From contig JAHLBL010000019.1 in the NCBI GenBank assembly GCA_020625635.1, positions 1 through 13,188 of the forward strand: a stretch of 13,188 bases of DNA, written 5' to 3'. Numbering within the stretch: the stretch's first letter is position 1; each line of letters opens with the position of its first letter. Below, in pieces: positions 7,216 to 12,697 of this stretch. Under the pieces are notes generated by a model. It worked only from the letters and a program-made list of their open reading frames with translations, made no database searches and was not told the DNA's origin. Both the position numbers and the translations under genes were made by a program. This stretch comes from a bacterium (GTDB taxonomy: Bacteria > Bacillota > Clostridia > Oscillospirales > Acutalibacteraceae).

Positions 7216-7296
7216 GTGCTTTATAACAGGTTTCCTTTGTTTACGGCGGTTACGTATTTCGGGGTTGCTCAGAAAATGAGGGGGCTGTTAAGATGA
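7216..7296 (+). CDS. Possible 26-codon upstream ORF overlapping the DUF1015 start
   Basis: A GTG-initiated frame of 26 codons ends in a TGA that overlaps the ATG of the DUF1015 gene (ATGA junction). An AAAGGAG lies 11 bases before the GTG, a little far but usable. The peptide is hydrophobic in the middle and basic at the end (QKMRGLLR). No family is recognisable. It could be a leader peptide coupling translation into the main gene, or chance: a frame this short is not significant alone, and the main gene has its own GAGGGGG upstream. Confidence 0.25.
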   Translation: MLYNRFPLFTAVTYFGVAQKMRGLLR

Positions 7297-8483
7297 AACA
7301 TTTTTATCCCGCGGATATCCTTCTTCCCAAGAAGAATTTTGAGAAATGGGCTGTCGTAGCGTGTGACCAGTACACTTCCGAGCCCGAATATTGGGAGGAT
7401 GTTGAAAAAATCGTCGGTGACTCGCCGTCAGCGCTGAAAATCATTCTGCCTGAGATTTTTTTGCAGAAGGATAACAGCGAGCGAATTGATAAAATCAACA
7501 GTACAATGAAGAATTATCTCGACAGCGGCGTTTTTGAGGAATATCACAACGCTATGATTTATGTCGAGAGAAAAGCGGGCGGAACGATTCGCCGCGGTGT
7601 TGTCGGTGTTGTGGACCTTGAGGAGTATGACTACACCAGCGACAGCGACGCGCTTATCCGCGCGACAGAGGCGACTGTGCTCGACAGACTGCCTCCGAGA
7701 ATCGAGATCCGTAAAGGCGCTCCGCTTGAGATGCCTCATATTCTGCTCCTGATCGACGACCCGAAGAGAACGGTTATCGAGCCGCTCAAGGACAGAAAAT
7801 ATGACTATAAGCTCGCCTATGACTTTGAGCTTATGAAGGACAGCGGACGCGTAAAGGGCTGGCTGCTCGACAGCGCCAATATCCGCGAGGTCCAGAAGGC
7901 GCTCAACAAGCTTATCGCGAAGCAGGACGATAAGATGCTCTTTGCCGTCGGCGACGGAAACCATTCGCTCGCGACCGCAAAGGAGTGCTATAACCTCAAC
8001 CCGAATCCGCTGAACCGCTACGCTCTCGTGGAGATCGTAAACATTCACGACGAGAGTATCCAGTTTGAGCCGATTTACCGCGTCCTATTCAATGTGGACG
8101 AGTGGGACTTTATCAAGAGCTTTGAGGAGTATACCGAGGAGTACGGCGACGGCAACTTCCAGCGCTTCAACTTTATGTCGCTCAGATCGTCGGGAAGTAT
8201 CAGCCTGCGCTCGACATCCAAGCTGCCTATCGGCACGCTCCAGCACTTTATCGATATTTATGCCGAGACTCACCCCGATATGAAGGTCGATTATATCCAC
8301 GGCGCAAAGGTTGTACAGTCGCTGTGCAAGAAGAAGGACACGCTCGGATTTATCTTTGACGGTATGTCGAAGTCGGAGCTTTTCCCCGCGATCCGCGCCG
8401 ACGGTTCTCTGCCGAGAAAGACCTTCTCTATGGGACATGCCGAGGACAAGCGCTTCTATATTGAGGCGAGAAAAATCAAGTAA
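7293..8483 (+). CDS. DUF1015 family protein
   Basis: A 396-residue cytoplasmic protein recognisable as DUF1015 by conserved stretches: ACDQYTSEPEYW at about 23-34, RGVVGVVDLEEYDY at 101-114, RATEATVLDRLPPRIEIR at 123-140, the GDGNHSLATAK motif at 220-230, and a C-terminal KTFSMGHAEDKRFY near 376-389. The Gly-Asp-Gly-Asn-His motif is the most conserved part of the family and looks like an active or ligand-binding site. I know of no firmly established reaction; the family often lies beside serine biosynthesis genes in clostridia, but no such gene is visible here. The ATG at 7293 has GAGGGGG upstream. CorA follows 64 bases later without an obvious terminator, so the two are probably cotranscribed. 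Confidence 0.88.
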   Translation: MKHFYPADILLPKKNFEKWAVVACDQYTSEPEYWEDVEKIVGDSPSALKIILPEIFLQKDNSERIDKINSTMKNYLDSGVFEEYHNAMIYVERKAGGTIRRGVVGVVDLEEYDYTSDSDALIRATEATVLDRLPPRIEIRKGAPLEMPHILLLIDDPKRTVIEPLKDRKYDYKLAYDFELMKDSGRVKGWLLDSANIREVQKALNKLIAKQDDKMLFAVGDGNHSLATAKECYNLNPNPLNRYALVEIVNIHDESIQFEPIYRVLFNVDEWDFIKSFEEYTEEYGDGNFQRFNFMSLRSSGSISLRSTSKLPIGTLQHFIDIYAETHPDMKVDYIHGAKVVQSLCKKKDTLGFIFDGMSKSELFPAIRADGSLPRKTFSMGHAEDKRFYIEARKIK

Positions 8484-8547
8484 GGTGTTTTAATTTAATT
8501 ATCCTGACATACTATGTATATCCTGAACACGAAACGAGGTGGTTAAA

Positions 8548-9474
8548 ATGCTGAATATCTACAGTACTGAAAACGGCGTTCTTAACGAGGTGAACGAGCT
8601 TAAACCCGGAGTATGGGTGAAGCTCACGACGCCTGACGCCGAGGAGAACCAGCAGATCGTAAACCACTACGGGATAGATTACACCGACCTTGTCGCCGCG
8701 CTCGATGACGAGGAGAGCTCGCGTATCGAAATCGAGGACAACTACACGCTTATCCTCGTCGATATCCCGATTACGGAGATACGTAACGACGAGCAGTATT
8801 ACACCACTATTCCTCTCGGCATCATCATCACCGAGGACGCGGTCATTACGGTCTGCCGTCAGGAGGTTGAGATCTTCGAGAAAAACCTGCGCTTCAAAAT
8901 GCGCAAGTTCTCAACCCGCAAGAAGATGCGTTTTACCTATCATATTCTGTACAGCATCGCCAAGCTCTACCTCTATGACCTTCGCGACATAGATAAAACC
9001 CGCACCGAAATCGAAGAACGCGCGGGCAAGGGAACGCTCGACACGGATATCATCTCCCTGCATGAGCTTGAATCCACTCTCGTTTACTTTGCTACCTCGC
9101 TGAGAGCGAACAATATGGTAATCACGAGACTGATGCGTACCAATGAGTTCCCCGAGGACGAGGAGCTTATCGAGGATACCATTATCGAGAATAACCAGGC
9201 TATAGAGATGACCACGATTTACCGTGACATCATCGACTCCACGCGTGAGCTTATCTCCGCCGTTATGGACAACCGCCTGAACAACGTAATGAAGTACCTC
9301 ACCTCGATTACGCTTGTAATGGCGATCCCGACGGTTATTTCGGGTATTTACGGAATGAACGTCGCGTGGCTGCCCTTCGCGGGAAGCGTCTGGGGATTCG
9401 GAATAATCTGTATATTCACATTGACGATCTGTATAATAACGATGCATATTCTGAAGAGAAAACATATGCTGTAA
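8548..9474 (+). CDS. corA: CorA-type divalent cation channel
   Basis: A 308-residue CorA-family membrane channel, which takes up Mg2+ (some members move Co2+, Ni2+ or Zn2+). The large cytoplasmic alpha/beta and helical funnel domain covers about residues 1-245. Two C-terminal helices follow: helix 1 (around LTSITLVMAIPTVISGIYGMN) ends in the family YGMN selectivity motif, with GMN at 269-271, and helix 2 is around FGIICIFTLTICIITM. The end is basic (KRKHML), as expected for a cytoplasmic tail. The ATG at 8548 has GAGGTGG 5 bases upstream; the in-frame GTG at 8539 lies within that ribosome binding site, so the longer 311-residue version is less likely. No metal-sensing riboswitch is recognised upstream, where only about 64 bases separate it from the DUF1015 gene. 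Confidence 0.94.
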   Translation: MLNIYSTENGVLNEVNELKPGVWVKLTTPDAEENQQIVNHYGIDYTDLVAALDDEESSRIEIEDNYTLILVDIPITEIRNDEQYYTTIPLGIIITEDAVITVCRQEVEIFEKNLRFKMRKFSTRKKMRFTYHILYSIAKLYLYDLRDIDKTRTEIEERAGKGTLDTDIISLHELESTLVYFATSLRANNMVITRLMRTNEFPEDEELIEDTIIENNQAIEMTTIYRDIIDSTRELISAVMDNRLNNVMKYLTSITLVMAIPTVISGIYGMNVAWLPFAGSVWGFGIICIFTLTICIITMHILKRKHML

Positions 9475-9480
9475 ATAGTT

Positions 9481-9515
9481 AGGGGGAAGGCTCAAAACTA
9501 ACGAGCCTTCCCCTT
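9481..9515. terminator. Strong hairpin just after corA, possibly bidirectional
   Basis: A 13-bp stem (AGGGGGAAGGCTC / GAGCCTTCCCCTT, with one G-T pair) and a 9-nt loop start 7 bases after the corA stop. The following plus-strand bases are AT-rich but not a clean T run, and the opposite strand has no T run either. It is placed like a terminator or 3'-end stabiliser for corA and could also end transcripts arriving from the Ig-like gene. Confidence 0.55.
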
Positions 9516-9656
9516 AAATAAATTGCTTTATTGTTAGTTAAAAGCGACAAGTTATAAGCAACGGGACAATGTGATTTTTTAAGCGTTGTGTTATCTTATT
9601 ATACTTTCTGCTTTTCACTTATTAACTTATCACTATTGAATTGCATTTGTACATAT

Positions 9657-9689
9657 GGGGCTGATCTTTGAGCCAGCCTCTTTTATTTT
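9657..9689 (+). terminator. Rho-independent terminator, plus strand
   Basis: A 7-bp stem GGGGCTG / CAGCCTC with a 10-nt loop is followed by TTTTATTTT on the plus strand. It lies more than 180 bases after corA and 5 bases before the end of the oppositely oriented Ig-like gene. It may be a backup terminator for corA or the end of a short unannotated transcript. Confidence 0.55.
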
Positions 9690-9694
9690 GATAG

Positions 9695-10945
9695 TTAATA
9701 AAATTCCTCGTCTGTTACCGAAATCTGACAATCTCCCGAGTGAACGCTTTTGTCGGAGAAGGTGATGGTATAGGTCACGTTAGCCGAACCGAGCTTCTTG
9801 CCCGTTACAACTCCGTCCGAGTTGACGGTGAGGATTTTTTTGTTGCTTGACTTATAGGTGATTTTGTACAGAGTCTTTTTGAAGTGAGAGCCCGTGAGGT
9901 CGTTGTTGATAAGACAGTCAACGAGCGTCTTTTTCATCCTCAGCTTTCCGCCGACGTTGATGTACTCAACCATATCGCCGTTGCCGAAAATACCGTCGTT
10001 ATAAAATTCGCGGTTCTGGTCGGCTACGTACGCCATTTTGCATTTGGAAACGCTTATCTTCAGCGTTGCCACGGTTGTTTTCTTGCCGTTGAGCTTTTCC
10101 TTTATGGTGGCGGTTGTGGAGCCCTTGCCCGTTGAGTAGATGGTCTTGGAGTTGATTGTGCTCGCGACGCTCTCGTCGTCTACGGATACTGTGTACTTGG
10201 CGCCCTTTTTGGTGTCCTCGAGAATATCCTTGAGCTCAACGTGGCACGCCGCCATATAGCCGCTGCTGCCGTGAGCGTTGTACTTTAGCTTCAGCGGTGA
10301 AAATTCTTTCCTGACCTTTGCGGGGAAGGTGCCGACCGTTACCTTGAACGAGCCCGCTTTCTTTGAGGTACCGCGCACGTACGCGCTTACCTTTACGGTG
10401 CCTTCCTTGACGCCTGTAAACGAGTGCGTTTCGTCGCCGTTGGTGTCAATAAGACAGGCGGTGCTGATTTTTACGATCCCCTTTTGATCGGTTTTGAACT
10501 TGTAGGAATTATAGTAGGGATTGCTCAGCGTTACGTCCTTCGACATACCCGTGTTTATCCGGACATCCTTGAAGGGAAGCTGTGCCGATTTTTCAACCGT
10601 GTAGCGTGTTTTGCTGACGGTTATTTTTTTGCCGTCCTTCTCGTAGTAAACTGTCAGAACGGGCTTTTTGTCCGTTGTAGCCTTGTTGGCACGAACTCTG
10701 AGGAAGTAGTATTCGTCGTCCCCGCCGTCGTTGAATTCAACGGAAATATTCTTGTCCTTGTTGTCGGTGATCTTGCAGCCGTATTTGTACTTTGTTGTCT
10801 TTTTGTGGAAACCCTGCTTCTCTGTGTAGTGAGTCATGGTCTCGTCCGTGGTTTTAACGGCAGCGGCTGAGACGGCAAAAACCGCGCAGCCCATAAGCAT
10901 AGCAGCCGTAAGTACAAGACTGATTATCTTTTTGGTAAGCTTCAT
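9695..10945 (-). CDS. Secreted protein with bacterial Ig-like (BIG2) domain
   Basis: A 416-residue exported protein of unknown role. The N-terminus is a clear signal peptide: KLTKK, a hydrophobic core, and a likely AVSA-A type cleavage at about residues 27-29. An LMGC at 17-20 could be read as a non-canonical lipobox, so surface anchoring as a lipoprotein is possible. The mature protein is rich in Lys, Thr, Ser and Val and in beta-strand patterns. The last 55 or so residues are a BIG2-type module (SSNKKILTVNSDGVVTGKKL, then a GxxxVTYTITF strand). A similar pattern near 180-205 (FTGVKEGTVKVSAYVRG) suggests at least one more degenerate Ig-like module. No catalytic domain, sortase signal or dockerin is visible. 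The ATG at 10943-10945 has AAAGGAG 6 bases upstream. Confidence 0.85.
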   Translation of the reverse strand: MKLTKKIISLVLTAAMLMGCAVFAVSAAAVKTTDETMTHYTEKQGFHKKTTKYKYGCKITDNKDKNISVEFNDGGDDEYYFLRVRANKATTDKKPVLTVYYEKDGKKITVSKTRYTVEKSAQLPFKDVRINTGMSKDVTLSNPYYNSYKFKTDQKGIVKISTACLIDTNGDETHSFTGVKEGTVKVSAYVRGTSKKAGSFKVTVGTFPAKVRKEFSPLKLKYNAHGSSGYMAACHVELKDILEDTKKGAKYTVSVDDESVASTINSKTIYSTGKGSTTATIKEKLNGKKTTVATLKISVSKCKMAYVADQNREFYNDGIFGNGDMVEYINVGGKLRMKKTLVDCLINNDLTGSHFKKTLYKITYKSSNKKILTVNSDGVVTGKKLGSANVTYTITFSDKSVHSGDCQISVTDEEFY

Positions 10946-11027
10946 AACCTGCTCCTTTCAGACGGAAGAATCCGTTTCAAATAAGTAGTGTAAGAAACTA
11001 AAGGAAAAGTTTCATTTACCAAACCTT

Positions 11028-11056
11028 ATTATATCATTTTTTAAATATTTTTGCAA
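11028..11056 (-). promoter_or_regulatory. Sigma-A-type promoter of the Ig-like protein gene
   Basis: On the minus strand TTGCAA (11051-11056) and a perfect TATAAT (11028-11033) are separated by 17 bases. The leader of about 75 nt contains a GAAAC/GTTTC pairing and a small ACGGA/TCCGT hairpin (10963-10976) before the ribosome binding site. Confidence 0.7.
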
Positions 11057-11105
11057 GTTTTCCTGCATCTGCCCGTAATAACGGCATATATGGCTGTCGG
11101 GTTAT

Positions 11106-11804
11106 TCAGATTACGACGCCTCCGTTTACGGCGAGAACCTGTCCCGTGATGTAGGAAGCCTTTTCGGAGGCGAGAAAGACAACCGCGTCCGCGATATCCT
11201 CGGCGGAGCCTAATCTGCCCAGCGGGACCTCCGCGCGCAAATCGCTGAGCTCCTCAGCCGTAAAGCCCGAGAGCATATCCGTTTCGATGATACCCGGGGC
11301 GATGCAGTTTACCCGAACGCCCGACGGAGCGACCTCCTTGGCGAGCGCCTTTGTGAGTCCGATAATACCCGCCTTCACGGCGCTGTAGTGAACCTCGCAG
11401 GAACCGCCCGTCTGTCCCCACATTGAGCTGATGTTTATTATTGAACCGCTGTGGCTGCGTATCATTGAGCGCAGCGCTTCTCTGCAGCAGAAGAATGTTC
11501 CGTCAAGGTGCGTTGCCCTCATATCGAGCCAGTCGCTGTCGGTGATATCGGTAAAAAGCTTTTGCTGAGCGATACCCGCGTTGTTGACAAGTACGTCGAC
11601 GCTGCCGATTTTCCCGAACATCCCGCGAACCTGATCGCTGTCGCGCACGTCGCATTTTACGGCTGTGCCGCCGATTTCCGCGGCAAGCGCTTTTGGATCG
11701 GTAGTGTTATAGTTTATAAAAACCCTGTAACCCTCGCGGGCGAGCGCGCGGCATACTGCCGCTCCGATTCCTCTCGAGCCGCCTGTCACAAGCGCAGTTT
11801 TCAT
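11106..11804 (-). CDS. Short-chain dehydrogenase/reductase, FabG-like, probably YmfI type
   Basis: A 232-residue classical SDR oxidoreductase. It shows the NADP-type nucleotide motif TGGSRGIG at 7-14, CDVRD at 51-55, NNAG at 74-77, catalytic Ser126/Ser127, Tyr140 and Lys144, and the PGIIETDM segment at 170-177. The stretch WGQTGGSCEVHYSAVK resembles the YmfI branch, whose B. subtilis member reduces 5-aminopentanone on elongation factor P, rather than fatty-acid FabG; no acyl carrier or fab genes are nearby. That function is an inference. The helix position that normally holds the fourth catalytic residue Asn reads THLDG, with His99 in its place. The ATG at 11802-11804 has GAGGTGA 6 bases upstream. 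It is transcribed divergently from spoIIID. Confidence 0.88.
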   Translation of the reverse strand: MKTALVTGGSRGIGAAVCRALAREGYRVFINYNTTDPKALAAEIGGTAVKCDVRDSDQVRGMFGKIGSVDVLVNNAGIAQQKLFTDITDSDWLDMRATHLDGTFFCCREALRSMIRSHSGSIINISSMWGQTGGSCEVHYSAVKAGIIGLTKALAKEVAPSGVRVNCIAPGIIETDMLSGFTAEELSDLRAEVPLGRLGSAEDIADAVVFLASEKASYITGQVLAVNGGVVI

Positions 11805-11835
11805 AGTCTGTCACCTCGTTAAAACACTTTCCCCA

Positions 11836-11864
11836 ATTATACACTCGGATATATAATAAGTCAA
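11836..11864 (-). promoter_or_regulatory. Sigma-A-type promoter of the SDR gene
   Basis: TTGACT (11859-11864) and a perfect TATAAT (11836-11841) with a 17-base spacer on the minus strand, the strongest housekeeping promoter in the window. Its -35 ends 4 bases from the -35 of the divergent spoIIID promoter. Confidence 0.8.
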
Positions 11865-11868
11865 ATTA

Positions 11869-11897
11869 TCATTTTTTTACAACCACGCGCATACCCT
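11869..11897 (+). promoter_or_regulatory. Sigma-E-like promoter of spoIIID
   Basis: TCATTTT (11869-11875), a 6 of 7 match to the sigma-E -35 (KMATATT), is followed after 14 bases by CATACCCT (11890-11897), matching the CATAC core of the sigma-E -10 (CATACAnT). The predicted start is near 11904, just before the ribosome binding site. In Bacillus spoIIID is transcribed by mother-cell sigma-E, which supports the reading. Confidence 0.6.
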
Positions 11898-11927
11898 TTA
11901 CTGAATAACAATTACGGAGGGGTGTAT

Positions 11928-12185
11928 GTGAAAGGTATAGTGGAGGAAAGAGCCGCTATGCTCGGTGAGTATATAATAGAAAGCAAGGCTACGGTCCGCT
12001 CCGCGGCTAAGAAATTCGGGATAAGCAAAAGTACGGTTCACAAGGATGTGAGCCAGCGGCTGCGCTCGGTCAATCCCGCTATGTACCGCGAGGTCAGGGA
12101 AATTCTCGACACAAACAAGAGCCAGCGCCACATCCGCGGCGGTATTGCTACAAGAAATAAGTACATAAAACTGAAAGGAGGCTGA
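11928..12185 (+). CDS. spoIIID: Sporulation transcription regulator SpoIIID
   Basis: SpoIIID is the small mother-cell DNA-binding protein that activates and represses genes between the sigma-E and sigma-K stages of sporulation. This 85-residue protein has the full family pattern: VEERAAMLGEYIIESKATVR, a helix-turn-helix at about 22-45 including KFGISKSTVHKD, then LRSVNPAMYREVREIL and the basic C-terminal RHIRGGIATRNKY (68-79) that also contacts DNA. The length fits clostridial members (about 85). The start is taken as the GTG at 11928, with GGAGGGG 5 bases upstream; the in-frame GTG at 11922 is too close to that site, and the ATG at 11926 is out of frame. It is monocistronic, and its stop lies inside the terminator stem. 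Its presence implies a spore former or a recent descendant of one. Confidence 0.95.
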   Translation: MKGIVEERAAMLGEYIIESKATVRSAAKKFGISKSTVHKDVSQRLRSVNPAMYREVREILDTNKSQRHIRGGIATRNKYIKLKGG

Positions 12186-12201
12186 CGCACAGTCAGCCTC
12201 C
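12177..12201. terminator. Terminator hairpin between spoIIID and the zinc-ribbon gene, probably bidirectional
   Basis: A perfect 10-bp stem GGAGGCTGAC / GTCAGCCTCC with a 5-nt loop overlaps the last codons and stop of spoIIID. The plus-strand tail is AT-rich (ATTATATCATATTATAA); the minus-strand tail is TTTCAGTTTTATG. It lies 13 bases past the end of the convergent zinc-ribbon gene, so it can serve both. Confidence 0.7.
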
Positions 12202-12214
12202 CGATTATATCATA

Positions 12215-12697
12215 TTATAAACAGGTGATAAAAAATATCAGATAACCGCAGCATAGTGCGCTTATGGAGGATAAAATAACTCCGACAATCGATATCCAGG
12301 ATTTAAAGCGGTATTTTGCAAGCGAAGTTACACCCGTGACAAATCCCGCGACTGAAAAGCCAAAGAAAAAAACACTTCCAAACGCGGAATAGACTGCGGT
12401 GAGAGCCAGAAAAAACACTTGAGGATTGCCCGGGGAGTCAGGGATGGATGAAGGCATCTGAAAAGAGAACCACAGGAAAAAAAGCACCGAAAGCAAAAAC
12501 AATGTCGCGACAGAGCCGAAAATTAACGATAAAGCAGCAAGAGTTTTACCGGGGGTTTTCGGTTTTGTCATATATGCGGGCGTCTGATATGGGTTGTTCA
12601 TCGCAGGATTAAAGTTGTTCTGCTGAGGCATACCGCAGTTGGGGCATAAAGCAGCATAATCGTCCATAACCTGACCGCATCTGATACATGTTTTCAT
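12215..12697 (-). CDS. Zinc-ribbon DUF4190-like membrane protein
   Basis: A 160-residue protein with an N-terminal zinc ribbon (CIRC at 4-7 and CPNC at 18-21), a flexible Asn/Pro/Gln/Thr-rich linker at about 25-50, and three hydrophobic segments: around LAALSLIFGSVATLFLLSVLF, VFFLALTAVYSAFGSVFFFGFSV, and ISIVGVILSSISALCCGYLIFF. This layout (zinc ribbon, linker, then helices with a G-rich pattern) is common for DUF4190-like proteins in clostridia and has no assigned function. The ATG at 12695-12697 overlaps the stop of the upstream membrane gene (ATGA), so the two are translationally coupled and probably work together. The stop is 13 bases before a shared terminator hairpin. Confidence 0.8.
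   Translation of the reverse strand: MKTCIRCGQVMDDYAALCPNCGMPQQNNFNPAMNNPYQTPAYMTKPKTPGKTLAALSLIFGSVATLFLLSVLFFLWFSFQMPSSIPDSPGNPQVFFLALTAVYSAFGSVFFFGFSVAGFVTGVTSLAKYRFKSWISIVGVILSSISALCCGYLIFFITCL

Larger units (their letters stand above)
6983..7292. other. Divergent intergenic region between the FHA-ABC operon and the DUF1015 gene
   Basis: This AT-rich stretch of about 310 bases holds the minus-strand extended -10 promoter (7016-7024), a GTGA-N6-TCAC inverted repeat (7114-7127), the plus-strand promoter (7158-7186) and the leader of the DUF1015 gene with a possible small ORF. No RNA gene or known riboswitch is recognisable. Confidence 0.7.

Noticed and set aside
7428..8048. 206-codon minus-strand ORF, and 8911-9495 (194 codons) minus
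   Set aside because: Both lie antisense to the well-supported DUF1015 and CorA genes and have no family features.
11048..11105. Terminator for the reductase gene in the gap before the Ig-like gene
   Set aside because: Only a 4-bp CCGT/ACGG pairing and a weak CCCG/CGGG pairing are visible, with no T run.
12177..12181. GGAGG as a ribosome binding site for a further gene after spoIIID
   Set aside because: It is the 5' arm of the terminator stem, and no plus-strand coding frame follows.
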